64,000 bases of DNA, taken from Azospirillum sp. GTDB taxonomy: Bacteria > Pseudomonadota > Alphaproteobacteria > Azospirillales > Azospirillaceae. Under the pieces are notes generated by a model. That model searched no databases. It was not told the DNA's origin and worked only from the letters and a program-made list of their open reading frames with translations. Position 1 is the stretch's first letter; every line of letters begins with the position of its first letter. The position numbers were made by a program, and so were the translations under genes. This document shows positions 17,483-27,165 of the stretch, piece after piece. The DNA lies in assembly GCA_016124535.1 (NCBI GenBank), contig WGNK01000031.1, positions 1 through 64,000 on the forward strand, read 5' to 3'.

Positions 17483-18103
17483 TCAACCGCCGGTGCGAAT
17501 CACGCCGCCCCCACGGCCGTGGGGACCGGACGGCATGCCGATATAATAGCGGATCAGCCGTTGGGCATCGCCGGAATCCCAGTCGGCATCTCCCTCCAGG
17601 CGGCCGACCTGGTTGCCGTCGCGATCGATCACCAGCGAGGTCGGCAGGCCGCGCAGGCGAAAGCTGGTCATCGCCTGGCTGCTCGGATCGAAATACATCG
17701 TCAGCGCCTTGATCCCGGCCTTCTTGAAGAACGGCTCGACCACCGCGGCGCCGCCGCGGTCGAGCGAGACCGCAACCACCGCGAAATCGCCGCCGCCCAG
17801 CGCCGCCTCCAGGCGATCGAGCGCCGGCATTTCCTTGACGCAAGGGCCGCACCAGGTCGCCCACAGATTGACCAGCAGCACCTTGCCGGCAAAGTCCTTC
17901 AGCGCCATCCGGCCGCCGTCGCGATCGAGAAAGGCGAAGTCGGGCGCCGGTACCGCCGGGTCGATCGGCAAATATTTGCCGATCGACCCGGCGAGGTCCG
18001 GTGGCGTCCGATCGGCAACAGCCGCCGGCAAGCTGGCGCCGAACCCGATCAGCAGCGCCGCGGCCATTGCGAGAGCGGTCCGAGTCCGCGTATTGACTGT
18101 CAT
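17483..18103 (-). CDS. TlpA-like periplasmic thioredoxin
   Basis: 206 residues. An N-terminal signal or anchor segment (about 8-30) precedes a thioredoxin fold with WCGPC at residues 84-88 and a cis-Pro loop GLPTSLVID. TlpA/ResA-type proteins reduce disulfides outside the cytoplasm, for example during cytochrome c or oxidase maturation. The start was set at 18103 because the hydrophobic segment follows directly; GTG at 18112 is an alternative. It is divergent from argH across only 48 bases, so their promoters must overlap. Confidence 0.87.
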   Translation of the reverse strand: MTVNTRTRTALAMAAALLIGFGASLPAAVADRTPPDLAGSIGKYLPIDPAVPAPDFAFLDRDGGRMALKDFAGKVLLVNLWATWCGPCVKEMPALDRLEAALGGGDFAVVAVSLDRGGAAVVEPFFKKAGIKALTMYFDPSSQAMTSFRLRGLPTSLVIDRDGNQVGRLEGDADWDSGDAQRLIRYYIGMPSGPHGRGGGVIRTGG

Positions 18104-18151
18104 CCTGGTCACCCGATTTCCTCGCCCTTCCGACCGCTGGTTCTTACACCA

Positions 18152-19612
18152 ATGACTGCGAAGCCCGCACCCGGCCAAACCGATCCCGTTGCCATCGATT
18201 CAGCCTCCGGCAAGGCCGCCGCCGCCGCACCGCCGGCCAATCCGCTGTGGGGCGGCCGTTTCGCCGGCGGCCCGGCCGAGATCATGGCGCGGATCAACGT
18301 TTCGATCGGGTTCGACCAGCGCCTCTATGCCGAGGACATCGCCGGTTCCAAGGCGCACGCCGCGATGCTGGGGCAGCAGGGCATCATCGAAGCCGCCGAT
18401 GCCGGCCGGATCATCGCCGGTCTCGACCGGATTCTCCAGGAGATTGAGCAGGGTTGCTTCCCGTTCAAGGCAGAGCTGGAAGACATCCACATGAATGTCG
18501 AGGCACGCCTGGCCGAACTGATCGGCCCGGCCGCCGGCCGCCTCCATACCGCCCGCTCGCGCAACGACCAGGTCGCAACCGATTTCAAGCTGTGGGTACG
18601 CGCTGCCCTGGAGCGGTGCGACGCCGGGCTGCGCGACCTCCAGGCGGCGCTGATCGACCAGGCAGACCGCCACGCCGCCACGGTGATGCCCGGCTTCACC
18701 CATCTTCAGTCCGCCCAGCCGGTCACCTTCGGCCACCACCTGCTGGCTTATGTCGAGATGTTCGGGCGCGACCGCTCGCGCCTGCGCGATGCCCGCGCCC
18801 GGCTCAACGAATGTCCGCTGGGCTCGGCGGCGCTGGCCGGCACGCCGTTCCCGATCGACCGCGCGATGACCGCCCGGACGCTCGGCTTCGACCGCGCCAC
18901 CGCCAATTCGCTGGATGCCGTATCCGACCGGGATTTTGCCCTGGATTACTTGGCGGCGGCGGCGATCGCCGCGGTGCATCTGTCGCGGCTGGCCGAAGAG
19001 ATCGTGCTGTGGTGCTCGGACCTGGTCGGGTTCGTCCGGCTCAGCCATGCCTTCACCACCGGCAGTTCGATCATGCCGCAGAAGGAGAACCCCGACGCCG
19101 CCGAGCTGGTACGCGCCAAATCGGGACGTCTGATCGGGGCGCTGAATGGGCTGCTGATCGTGATGAAAGGCCTGCCGCTGGCCTATTCCAAGGATATGCA
19201 GGAAGACAAGGAACCGGTGTTCCTGGCCGACGATACCCTGGGCCTGTGCGTGGCCGCGATGGCCGGCATGGTCCGCGACCTCCAGCCCAATCCGACGGCG
19301 ATGCGCAGGGCGGCGGAACAGGGCTTTCTGACCGCCACCGATCTCGCCGACTGGCTGGTCCGGGTGCTGGGATTGCCGTTCCGCGAGGCGCACCATATCA
19401 CCGGCCGGATCGTCCGGCTTGCCGAAGACGGCAACCGGCGCCTGGCCGAGCTGGAATTGTCGGCGTTACAGGCGATCGAGCCCAGAATCACGGCGGCGGT
19501 GTTCGACGTCCTGACCGTCGAAGCCTCGGTCGCCAGCCGAACCTCGCCGGGCGGCACCGCGCCGGCACGCGTGAGAGAGGCGGTCAATGCCGCCCGGGAG
19601 CGATTCCTGTGA
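18152..19612 (+). CDS. argH: Argininosuccinate lyase
   Basis: 486 residues. Splits argininosuccinate into arginine and fumarate, the last step of arginine synthesis; homotetrameric in the family. The signature [12 protein letters not shown] is at 304-315 with the catalytic serine loop, and HTARSRNDQ is at 132-140. It has an Ala/Pro-rich N-terminal extension of about 30 residues before LWGGRF, longer than usual. The reading frame stays open far upstream, but that part is antisense to the tlpA-like and erpA genes and is not coding. The stop overlaps the next GTG by 4 bases. Confidence 0.96.
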   Translation: MTAKPAPGQTDPVAIDSASGKAAAAAPPANPLWGGRFAGGPAEIMARINVSIGFDQRLYAEDIAGSKAHAAMLGQQGIIEAADAGRIIAGLDRILQEIEQGCFPFKAELEDIHMNVEARLAELIGPAAGRLHTARSRNDQVATDFKLWVRAALERCDAGLRDLQAALIDQADRHAATVMPGFTHLQSAQPVTFGHHLLAYVEMFGRDRSRLRDARARLNECPLGSAALAGTPFPIDRAMTARTLGFDRATANSLDAVSDRDFALDYLAAAAIAAVHLSRLAEEIVLWCSDLVGFVRLSHAFTTGSSIMPQKENPDAAELVRAKSGRLIGALNGLLIVMKGLPLAYSKDMQEDKEPVFLADDTLGLCVAAMAGMVRDLQPNPTAMRRAAEQGFLTATDLADWLVRVLGLPFREAHHITGRIVRLAEDGNRRLAELELSALQAIEPRITAAVFDVLTVEASVASRTSPGGTAPARVREAVNAARERFL

Positions 19613-19974
19613 CAGCACCATCCCAGACCCGCGCCGTCGGCATCGCCGTCGCGGCGCTTGCCCTCACGCTGGCCCTGACCCTGATCGGCTGCGGCAAGAA
19701 GCCGGGTATCGTCGAACCGCCCCAGGGAGCGGCGGCGGACACCTTCCCCCATCGCTATCCCAACCCCAAGCTGGATCCCCGGCCGGTGACGGCGGCGGGC
19801 GAACCGGTGCCGGAATCCCCCGCGGCGGCGGCGGGCACGGCGCCCCCGGCCGAAGCCGGTGCATCCCAGTGGCCGCCACCGCCGCCCGGCGCCTATTCCG
19901 GCAATGCCGTGATCGACCCGCTGAGGCCGCCGACCCCGCTCGATTTCCCGCAAACGTCGCCGCTCTCACGATGA
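19609..19974 (+). CDS. LptM-like small lipoprotein
   Basis: 121 residues, GTG start. A hydrophobic signal ends in the lipobox LIGC with Cys28; the mature protein begins [11 protein letters not shown]. This matches the short motif (CGxKGP..xP) of LptM/YifL, which assists maturation of the LPS translocon in enterobacteria. The rest is a Pro/Ala-rich disordered tail of about 85 residues, ending in the same [15 protein letters not shown] type of tail seen in alphaproteobacterial members. Position between argH and lysA with 4-base overlaps at both ends is the characteristic context. Confidence 0.82.
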   Translation: MTAPSQTRAVGIAVAALALTLALTLIGCGKKPGIVEPPQGAAADTFPHRYPNPKLDPRPVTAAGEPVPESPAAAAGTAPPAEAGASQWPPPPPGAYSGNAVIDPLRPPTPLDFPQTSPLSR

Positions 19975-21248
19975 GCACCGGGACCAGCGAGGCCTTCAGC
20001 TATCGCAGCGGCGAACTCCATGCCGAGGCGGTCGCGCTTGCGGCAATCGCCGAGGCGGTCGGCACGCCGTGCTACGTCTATGCCAGGGCGGCGCTGGAGG
20101 TCGGCTACCGGGCCTTTGCCGAGGCCTTCGCCGACGACGACGTCGGGCTGTGTTACGCGCTCAAGGCCAACGGCAACCTCGCGGTGATCCGGACCCTGGC
20201 CCGGTTGGGCGCCGGTGCCGACGTGGTGTCGGAGGGTGAACTGCGCCGGGCGCTGGCGGCCGGCATCCCGCCGGACCGCATCGTGTTTTCCGGAGTCGGC
20301 AAGACCAGGGCCGAAATGGCGGCGGCACTGGACGCCGGCATCCACCAGCTCAATGTCGAGTCGCTGCCCGAGTTGGAGGCGCTGAGCGAGGTCGCCAGCG
20401 GCCGCGGCCAGACCGCCGCGATCGCGATTCGGGTCAATCCCGACGTCGATGCCCGGACCCACGCCAAGATTTCGACCGGGCGCAAGGAGAACAAGTTCGG
20501 CATCGATATCGACCACGCCCCCGCCGCCTTCGCCCGCGCCGCCGCCCTGCCCGGCCTCCGCCCGGTCGGGGTTGCCCTCCATATCGGCTCGCAATTGACC
20601 CAGCTGGCGCCGTTCCGCGCCGCCTTCGAGCGGGTCGTGCCGCTGGTTGAGGCGCTGCGCGCCGCCGGCATCGCGATCGACCGGCTCGACCTCGGCGGCG
20701 GGCTGGGCATCCGCTACCGCGACGAGACGGTGCCGCCGATTGCCGATTATGCCGCGATGGTCCGCGATGCGGTGGGCGGGCTCGGCTGCAAAGTGACCTT
20801 GGAGCCCGGCCGGGTGCTGGTCGGCAATGCCGGGCTCCTGCTCGCCCGGGTGATCTACCGCAAGGAAGGCGCCCATCGCCGCTTCCTGATCCTCGACGCC
20901 GCGATGAACGACCTCATCCGGCCCTCGCTTTACGAGGCCCATCACGGCATAATACCGGTTCGCGAATCGGCTCCCGGGACCCGCACCGCGCCGATCGATG
21001 TGGTCGGACCGGTGTGCGAGAGTGGCGACACCTTCGCGCTGCAGCGGTTGCTGCCGCCGCTCGACGCCGGTGATCTGGTTGCGATCCAGTCGGCCGGGGC
21101 CTATGGCGCGGTCATGGCGTCGAGCTATAACGGCCGTCCGCTGGTGCCCGAGGTGCTGGTCGATGGCGACCGCTTCGCGGTGGTGCGACCGCGGCCGACC
21201 ATCGAGGAGATGTTGGCCCAGGACCGGCTGCCGCCCTGGCTGGCATAA
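19971..21248 (+). CDS. lysA: Diaminopimelate decarboxylase
   Basis: 425 residues. PLP enzyme that makes lysine from meso-diaminopimelate. The PLP lysine is Lys65 in YALKAN. HIGSQL and DLGGGLG contribute to the phosphate site. EPGR and, near the C terminus, GPVCESGDTF (catalytic cysteine and substrate contacts) complete the active site. The ATG overlaps the lipoprotein stop (ATGA). Followed after about 50 bases by the DUF4175 gene. Confidence 0.96.
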   Translation: MSTGTSEAFSYRSGELHAEAVALAAIAEAVGTPCYVYARAALEVGYRAFAEAFADDDVGLCYALKANGNLAVIRTLARLGAGADVVSEGELRRALAAGIPPDRIVFSGVGKTRAEMAAALDAGIHQLNVESLPELEALSEVASGRGQTAAIAIRVNPDVDARTHAKISTGRKENKFGIDIDHAPAAFARAAALPGLRPVGVALHIGSQLTQLAPFRAAFERVVPLVEALRAAGIAIDRLDLGGGLGIRYRDETVPPIADYAAMVRDAVGGLGCKVTLEPGRVLVGNAGLLLARVIYRKEGAHRRFLILDAAMNDLIRPSLYEAHHGIIPVRESAPGTRTAPIDVVGPVCESGDTFALQRLLPPLDAGDLVAIQSAGAYGAVMASSYNGRPLVPEVLVDGDRFAVVRPRPTIEEMLAQDRLPPWLA

Positions 21249-21297
21249 GCCGGTTCCGCCGCAGCCGGGCAAGCGGTCGAGGCGGTGAGGACGGCAG

Positions 21298-23835
21298 ATG
21301 ACGGCAGAACGCGGCGAGACCCCAGCCAGACTGGCGCCCTTCAAGCAGGGATTGGCCCGCGCGGCGCTGATCTGGGAGCGGCTGTGGCCGGCGTTGTGGC
21401 CGGCAACCGGCGTCGCCGGCGGGTTCCTGGCGCTGGCCCTGTTCAACCTGCTGCCGGCGCTGCCCGGCTGGCTGCACCTCGCGATCGTGCTCGCGGCCGC
21501 CGCGGCCGTGGCCGGTCTGCTGTGGCGCGGCCTGTCCCGCCTGACCCTGCCCGATCACCGGGAGACGCTGCGCCGGCTGGAGCGCGACAGCGGGCTCGTC
21601 CACCGTCCGCTCCATGCCCTGCAGGATACCCTGTCCAACGCCGACCACGACCCGATCGCGGCGGCGCTGTGGCGCCGCCACCGCGACTCCATGGCCGGCA
21701 AGGTCCGCCGGCTCCGGGTCGCTCTGCCTCATCCCGGTCTGGCGGCGCGGGATCCCTGGGCGTTGCGCGCCCTGGTCGGGCTGGTGCTGTTCGTCGCCGC
21801 AGCCGGCAGCTGGGGCGATTGGGTCCCTCGCCTTTACGCGGCGCTGTCCCCGCGCTTCGGCGGTGGGGCGACGCCGCCGGCGCTCGATGTCTGGCTGACG
21901 CCACCGGCCTATACCGGCCTGGCTCCGAGCTTTTTGAAATCCGACGGCGGGAACGCCGCCACCACCGCCACCGCCGAGGTCGGAACCGGACCGCTCGCGG
22001 TGCCGATCGGCAGCGTCGTGCTGGCCCGGCTGAGCGGCGGTCGCGGGGTTCCGCGCCTCACCGTCAACGGCGGCACCACCGATTTTGCCGCCAATGACGG
22101 CAGTCAATTCCTGATCAGCCAGACGGTCGAGCGAGGCGAAAGCATCGCTGTCGATCAGGACGGCCGCCGTCTGGGACACTGGGCGATCTCGGTCAAACCC
22201 GACGCGCCGCCGACCATCGTGCTCGCCGAACCGCCGTCGGCGACCGAGCATTTCGCCCTGAAGCTGGACTATGTGGTGGCCGACGACTACGGCGTCGATA
22301 CTGCCAGGGCGGAGCTGCGCCGGCCGCGCGGCGACCCGGCCGAGGACGCCAAAGCGGTGGAATCGCCGGTACTCGGGCTGCCGCTGACCGTGCCGGGGGG
22401 ACGCCCCAAACAGGCGCAGGCGGTGTCGTTCCATGACCTGACCGCCCATCCCTGGGCCGGACTGCCGGTACTGGTTCGCCTGGTCGCGACCGATGGCGCG
22501 GGCCAGACCGGGCAATCCGCCGAGACCACCGTGGTGCTGCCCGAGCGGCGGTTCAACCACCCGGTCGCGCGCGCCGTGATCGCCCAACGCAAGCACTTGG
22601 TCGAACAGGGCGACCCGGTTCGGGTGGCGGTTTCGCGGGCGCTCTCGGCCTTGTCGAGTCGACCGGCCGCGTTCCAGGGGGATCTCACCACCTTCCTGGC
22701 GCTGCGGGTCGCGGTCGCACGCCTGCTCCTGTCCGGCGAGGACGGCACGCTGGACGAGGTCGTGAACCTGTTGTGGGAGACCGCACTGCGGATCGAGGAA
22801 GGCGGCGTGGCAGTGGCCGAACGCCAGCTGCGCGACGCCGAGCAGGCGCTCGGCGAAGCGCTCGACCGCAATGCCGGGGACGCCGAGCTGCGCCAGTTGA
22901 TGGATCAGTTGCAGCAGGCGCTCGACCAATATCTCGACGCGGTCGAGCAACGCCTGCGCGAGGCCGCCGCTCAGGGCCAGAAGCCGCCCGAACTGCCGCC
23001 CGAACTGGCGCAGCAGATGCTCGACCGTTCGGACCTGCAGTCGATGCTCGACCAGATGCGCGACATGGCCGAAACCGGCGCCCGCGACGGTGCCCGCCAG
23101 ATGCTCTCCCAATTGCAGCAGATGCTGGAGACTCTGCGCGCCGGTGCCCAGGGCGGCCAGGGTCAGGACCAGGGCAGGCAGATGCTGCGCGAATTGCAGC
23201 AGATGACCGAGCAGCAGCGCGAGTTGCTCGACCACACCTTCCAGCAGTCCCAGGGACCGGAGAACCAAAGCCTGGGCCAGGCGCCATCGCCGCTGCCCTT
23301 GATCCGGCCGCCCGGCCGTAGCGGACAGCGGCACGGCGGTCGCAACGAAGCCCGCAACGATGGCGCTCATCAGCAGACAACGCTCCGGCACCGGCTCGGT
23401 GACCTGATGCGACGGCTCGGCGAGGCGACCGGCGACATCCCGCGCCCGCTGGGCAACGCAGAACGGGCGATGCGCGATGCCGAGATGGCGCTGGGTGCCG
23501 GCCAGCCCGACGCCGCGGTGCCGTCCCAGTCGGAAGCGGTCGATCAGCTGCAGCAGGGGCTGCGTGGCCTAGCCCAGCAGTTGGCCGAACAGGCGGCCGG
23601 CTCGGCCGGCGGCGGCACCCGCCCCGACGCCTCGCGCCCCGGACGCGGGCGGGATCCGCTCGGCCGGCCGTCGGCCAATTTCGGCGGCTTCGGCAATGAC
23701 GACGTTCGCATCCCCGAACAAGCCGAGTTGCAGCGTGCCCGCGAAATCCTCGACGAGTTACGCCGCCGTGCCGGCCAGTTCAGCCGCCCGCGCCTGGAGC
23801 TCGACTACATCGACCGCCTGCTCCGGCAATTCTGA
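21298..23835 (+). CDS. DUF4175 (TIGR02302) family membrane protein
   Basis: 845-residue inner-membrane protein of a family found mainly in alphaproteobacteria downstream of lysA; function unknown. Two or three hydrophobic segments sit near the N terminus (about residues 35-80 and 155-175). They are followed by a large presumably periplasmic region with beta-sandwich-like stretches (about 185-420). The C-terminal half is very rich in Gln, Arg and Leu (QQML, QLQQ) and predicted to form long helices or coiled coils, with a low-complexity glycine/proline linker near 670-700. The length is normal for the family. Confidence 0.85.
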   Translation: MTAERGETPARLAPFKQGLARAALIWERLWPALWPATGVAGGFLALALFNLLPALPGWLHLAIVLAAAAAVAGLLWRGLSRLTLPDHRETLRRLERDSGLVHRPLHALQDTLSNADHDPIAAALWRRHRDSMAGKVRRLRVALPHPGLAARDPWALRALVGLVLFVAAAGSWGDWVPRLYAALSPRFGGGATPPALDVWLTPPAYTGLAPSFLKSDGGNAATTATAEVGTGPLAVPIGSVVLARLSGGRGVPRLTVNGGTTDFAANDGSQFLISQTVERGESIAVDQDGRRLGHWAISVKPDAPPTIVLAEPPSATEHFALKLDYVVADDYGVDTARAELRRPRGDPAEDAKAVESPVLGLPLTVPGGRPKQAQAVSFHDLTAHPWAGLPVLVRLVATDGAGQTGQSAETTVVLPERRFNHPVARAVIAQRKHLVEQGDPVRVAVSRALSALSSRPAAFQGDLTTFLALRVAVARLLLSGEDGTLDEVVNLLWETALRIEEGGVAVAERQLRDAEQALGEALDRNAGDAELRQLMDQLQQALDQYLDAVEQRLREAAAQGQKPPELPPELAQQMLDRSDLQSMLDQMRDMAETGARDGARQMLSQLQQMLETLRAGAQGGQGQDQGRQMLRELQQMTEQQRELLDHTFQQSQGPENQSLGQAPSPLPLIRPPGRSGQRHGGRNEARNDGAHQQTTLRHRLGDLMRRLGEATGDIPRPLGNAERAMRDAEMALGAGQPDAAVPSQSEAVDQLQQGLRGLAQQLAEQAAGSAGGGTRPDASRPGRGRDPLGRPSANFGGFGNDDVRIPEQAELQRAREILDELRRRAGQFSRPRLELDYIDRLLRQF

Positions 23836-23857
23836 GCCGACCGGCGATCACGCCCGA

Positions 23858-23891
23858 GGCCCCCGTCGGCGAACGCCTGCCAGCGGGGGCC
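23858..23891. terminator. Hairpin between convergent genes
   Basis: GGCCCCCG pairs perfectly with CGGGGGCC across an 18-base loop, in the gap between the convergent DUF4175 and CBS genes. No T-run follows on either side, so it is only a weak terminator candidate. Confidence 0.3.
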
Positions 23892-23916
23892 GGACAAAGC
23901 CCGAAGCGCCGGCAGT

Positions 23917-24354
23917 TCACCGCATATCTTCGGCGAAATGGCGTTCCATCTCGTGCTGCAGGTCGAGTTCGGCGATCTCGTCGCCGACGAAGTCGCGCAT
24001 CGAGACGATGCCGACCGCGCGCCCCTGTTCGACCACGACGCAGTGGCGGACATCGGTGGCATCCATCACCGCCATCGCCTCGCGCACGGTATGGCCACCG
24101 GTAACGGTCGCGGGTTCCGGGGTCATCACCTCGGCCAGTGTCGTCGTCGCCGGGTCCAATTCGGCCGCGACCACACGGTCGACCATGTCGCGTTCGGTAA
24201 AGATGCCGTCGAGGCGATCGTCGCCTTCCGTTACCACCACCGCCGCCACGCGGCGTGCCGCCATCTGTCGCGCGGCCTCCCGCACGGTTGCGGTCGGCGG
24301 CAGCTTCAACAGGCGCTGATTTCTCAAGATCTGTTCGATACGACGATGGGGCAT
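23917..24354 (-). CDS. CBS-domain pair protein
   Basis: 145 residues consisting of two CBS domains that form one Bateman module (about 15-70 and 78-135). FTERDMV and VSMRDFV are the usual ends of CBS repeats. Such modules bind adenine nucleotides and act as energy or ligand sensors; the partner is unknown. ATG at 24354 has a GGAG site. The longer frame to 24495 has basic low-complexity residues and no site. Confidence 0.88.
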   Translation of the reverse strand: MPHRRIEQILRNQRLLKLPPTATVREAARQMAARRVAAVVVTEGDDRLDGIFTERDMVDRVVAAELDPATTTLAEVMTPEPATVTGGHTVREAMAVMDATDVRHCVVVEQGRAVGIVSMRDFVGDEIAELDLQHEMERHFAEDMR

Positions 24355-24667
24355 GGCAGTCTCCGATCGGGAGGCGCTCGCAAGGGGGCGTTGCGACGAA
24401 CGAACGCCGGAAGAGCCGGAGCGCACTCCATGAGCTACAGGTTGCGCCTTCGGTCCGGGCCGTCCAGACCATCCGAGACCCGACCGGCGTGGCATTTTGC
24501 CACCCCGCCGCCGATCAATCCTTTGCTCGATAACGATTTATTGGGCCAGGATCGAAGCGGCCAGCCGGGGCGATCGCAGCGCCGCCGCCGGCCGGGCCGC
24601 CGATCGCTTGTTGCAACGCCCCGAGGCCACGGTCATAATGACGGCATCAAGGAGCGGAAGCGGTTCG
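24355..24667. other. Divergent promoter region between CBS gene and ubiK
   Basis: 313 bases with no supported gene. It contains the likely ubiK promoter (separate entry) near its right end and presumably that of the CBS gene at the left. Confidence 0.5.
24611..24639 (+). promoter_or_regulatory. Candidate sigma-70 promoter for ubiK
   Basis: TTGCAA (-35) and CATAAT (-10) are separated by 17 bases and end 28 bases before the start codon. The match is 4 of 6 and 5 of 6. The spacing is ideal, but GC-rich alphaproteobacterial promoters are loosely conserved. Confidence 0.4.
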
Positions 24668-25024
24668 ATGCAGGTCAACAACAAGATATTCGACGATCTC
24701 GCTCGGATTGCCGGCGGGGCAATGGGCGCCGTTGCCGGGATGCGCAACGAGATCGAGGCGCAGATCCGTCAGCAGCTGGAGCGCGTCCTGGCCCAGATGG
24801 ATGTGGTCGGGCGCGACGAGTTCGAGGCGGTTCGCGCGATGGCGAGTACCGCCCGTGCCGAACAAGAGGCCCTCGCTGAGCGGGTGGCGGCGCTGGAGGC
24901 AACCATTGCTGCGCTTGTGGCGGCTCAGCCCGCCGCCGGCGGCGACTCAGCGGGACCGAAACGGCGTGGGCCGCGGCCGGTCGGCGGTAGCCCGAGCGAG
25001 CACGCCCAGCGTGACGGCGAGTAG
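24668..25024 (+). CDS. ubiK: Ubiquinone biosynthesis accessory factor UbiK (BMFP family)
   Basis: 118 residues. Small coiled-coil protein (old name YqiC/BMFP); in enterobacteria UbiK works with UbiJ in aerobic ubiquinone synthesis. The family core is visible: KIFDDLARIAGGAMG, then a long helix with QIRQQLERVLAQMDVVGRDEF and a C-terminal EALAERVAALEATIAAL coiled coil. The Ala/Gly/Pro tail is not conserved. AAGGAG lies about 12 bases before the ATG. Confidence 0.88.
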   Translation: MQVNNKIFDDLARIAGGAMGAVAGMRNEIEAQIRQQLERVLAQMDVVGRDEFEAVRAMASTARAEQEALAERVAALEATIAALVAAQPAAGGDSAGPKRRGPRPVGGSPSEHAQRDGE

Positions 25025-25249
25025 ATTTTCCCACCAGCCTGGACTAAGGTTTGGCCGCACCCGGCGGGGAATGCCCCCGGGTCGGTGGCAAATCCTGTTG
25101 CGTGGGCGGCTGGGTTCTGGCACGGTCCTTTCGCTAGTAGGCCGAATGATCGCCATACACAAGGTATCGATCGACAAGGTGTCGATTCGTCCCGCAAGTG
25201 TCCTAGGGGTAAACGCCGTCTACCGCGCACCTTCAGGAGGACGCACGAG

Positions 25250-25753
25250 ATGACGAACGTGGCTGTCGAGTCCGTCAGCGCCACCCGCAATCCGTTGGAT
25301 GTGGTCGAGGAAATCGTCACCGCCAACGAGTGGCCGTTTGACCGCCTGAGCGACGACGAGATGGTCGTCGAGATCGGCGGCCGGTGGTGCGACTATCGAC
25401 TCTATTTCGTCTGGCAGGGCGAAATCAGCGCCTTGCAGTTCACCTGCCAGTTCGACATGAAGATCCAGTCGAACCGGCGCAGCGCGGTGCATGATCTGCT
25501 GGCCGAAGTGAACGCCAAGATGTGGATCGGCCATTTCGACATCTGCAGCGACGAACACACCCCGATGTTCCGTCAGACCACGCTGCTGCGCGGCTCGCGC
25601 GGGGCCACGATCGAACAGCTCGAAGATCTGGTCGAGATCGCGCTCAGCGAATGCGAACGCTTCTACCCGGCGTTCCAATTCGTGATCTGGGGCGGCAAGA
25701 GCGCCTCTGAGGCGGTCTCGGCGGCGATTCTCGACACCGTCGGCGAGGCCTGA
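25250..25753 (+). CDS. YbjN domain-containing protein
   Basis: 167 residues. YbjN proteins have a fold like type III secretion chaperones and are described as sensory or regulatory; the mechanism is not settled. Conserved features include a WPFDRLSDDEMVVEIGG opening, the LQFTCQFDMKI strand and the LVEIALSECERFYPAFQFVIWGG C-terminal helix region. A strong AGGAGG precedes the ATG. It lies 5 bases before proC; this neighbour pair is common in alphaproteobacteria. Confidence 0.88.
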   Translation: MTNVAVESVSATRNPLDVVEEIVTANEWPFDRLSDDEMVVEIGGRWCDYRLYFVWQGEISALQFTCQFDMKIQSNRRSAVHDLLAEVNAKMWIGHFDICSDEHTPMFRQTTLLRGSRGATIEQLEDLVEIALSECERFYPAFQFVIWGGKSASEAVSAAILDTVGEA

Positions 25754-25758
25754 TCCCG

Positions 25759-26565
25759 GTGGTCGCCGGTCTGCTCCTGGTCGGCTGCGGCAAGATGGGC
25801 TCGGCCCTGCTTGACGGCTGGCTGGCCGGCGGTGCCGCCGACCGGGTGATGATCGTCGAGCCGCGCGACCTGCCGGGCTATGCCGGTCACGAGCGGGTCT
25901 TGCGCTGCGCCTCGGCCGCGGCGATTCCGACCCGGTTCAGCCCGGACGTCGTGGTGTTGGCGGTCAAGCCCCAGCTGCTCGATGATGTGATCCCCGAATA
26001 CCGCCGTTTCGTCCAGCCGGGCACGGTGTTTCTGTCGATCGCCGCCGGAACGCCGCGCGGCCGGTTCGAACGCCACCTTGGTGCGGACGCGGCGATCGTT
26101 CGCGCCATGCCCAATACCCCGGCCGCGGTCGGCCGCGGCATTACGGTGGCCTGCGCCAATGGCCGGGTCGCCGAACCCCAGATCGCCCAATGCGACGATC
26201 TGCTGCGCGCGGTCGGCGATGTTGCCTGGGTCGAGGACGAGGGCCTGCTGGACGCGGTCACCGCGGTGTCGGGCAGCGGTCCGGCCTATGTCTTCCTGCT
26301 CGCCGAATGTCTGGCCAATGCCGGGATCAAGGCCGGCCTGCCCGAGGACCTGGCGGTTCGGCTGGCCCGTGCCACCGTCGCCGGCAGCGGCGAGTTGCTT
26401 TACAAATCGATCGAACCGGCTGGCAAGCTGCGCGAAAACGTCACCAGCCCCGGCGGCACCACTGCCGCCGCGCTGAAGGTGCTGATGGCTGAGGACGGCG
26501 TGATCGGGTTGATGGAGCGTGCCGTCGCCGCCGCCGCGGCCCGCTCCCGCGAGCTGGCCAAATAA
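25759..26565 (+). CDS. proC: Pyrroline-5-carboxylate reductase
   Basis: 268 residues. Reduces pyrroline-5-carboxylate to proline with NAD(P)H. The Rossmann motif LLLVGCGKMG is at the N terminus, VLAVKPQ follows the first domain, and the C-terminal substrate domain shows AVSGSGPAYVFLL and SPGGTTAAAL. GTG start five bases after the YbjN stop; the two form an operon. Confidence 0.95.
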   Translation: MVAGLLLVGCGKMGSALLDGWLAGGAADRVMIVEPRDLPGYAGHERVLRCASAAAIPTRFSPDVVVLAVKPQLLDDVIPEYRRFVQPGTVFLSIAAGTPRGRFERHLGADAAIVRAMPNTPAAVGRGITVACANGRVAEPQIAQCDDLLRAVGDVAWVEDEGLLDAVTAVSGSGPAYVFLLAECLANAGIKAGLPEDLAVRLARATVAGSGELLYKSIEPAGKLRENVTSPGGTTAAALKVLMAEDGVIGLMERAVAAAAARSRELAK

Positions 26566-26696
26566 TTCCGCCTTGTCGCCCGGCCGGCAGGATCCGCTAT
26601 GATCGGGGATCAACCTCCCGGTTCGGGATTCAGGCCGCGACCGGCCCGGTGCCCAAGGGGGCGGCGGCATAACCCGGCGGCGAACACAGGCACCCG

Positions 26697-27107
26697 ATGG
26701 CTCGATCATCCCGCCCCGGCTTCCTCCGTCAGGTTCATTGGGCGCGTACCGCCGCCGTCCTGGTCCTGCTCTGCGGCGTGATCGCAACCCCAGCCACGGC
26801 ACAAACCCGCAAGGCGCCGCCGGTGTTCGATCAGTTCGCCTCGCCGTTCACCGAATCCGAACTGGGCGGAATCGGCTGCCTGGTCGCCAGCGCCGCCGCG
26901 ACCGGGCTCACGGTCTGGCTGATGGGCGGCCTCGGCAACATCGCCACCGCGATGGAAGGCGTTCCGTCGCCATCATGGGTGCTGCAAGGCGCCGCCGCCG
27001 GCGCCTTTGTCTATTCGAGCGCCTGCTATATCGGCCAGGCGCTGTCGCCGCTCGCGCTACTGACCTATTACACCATCGCCGATGGTGTGGCCGGCCAGAC
27101 GCCCTGA
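26697..27107 (+). CDS. Small exported or membrane protein of unknown function
   Basis: 136 residues. An N-terminal signal (about 16-36) ends near ATPATAQ, a plausible signal-peptidase site. The rest has two hydrophobic segments, around residues 56-80 (ATGLTVWLMGG) and 96-122. It could be a signal-anchored membrane protein. I do not recognise the family. It stands alone between proC and a convergent gene. Confidence 0.6.
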   Translation: MARSSRPGFLRQVHWARTAAVLVLLCGVIATPATAQTRKAPPVFDQFASPFTESELGGIGCLVASAAATGLTVWLMGGLGNIATAMEGVPSPSWVLQGAAAGAFVYSSACYIGQALSPLALLTYYTIADGVAGQTP

Positions 27108-27165
27108 CCATGCAACGCGGGCGTCCGGCAGCGCAGAGCGTTCGGACCGATCCGGCGCCCCGCGA

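Noticed and set aside
16967..18151. Upstream in-frame extension of argH giving an 881-residue protein
   Set aside because: It is antisense to the erpA and TlpA-like genes, has no family match, and argH is complete from 18152.
21112..23391. 759-residue minus-strand frame antisense to the DUF4175 gene
   Set aside because: No domain pattern; explained by the codon bias of the real gene.
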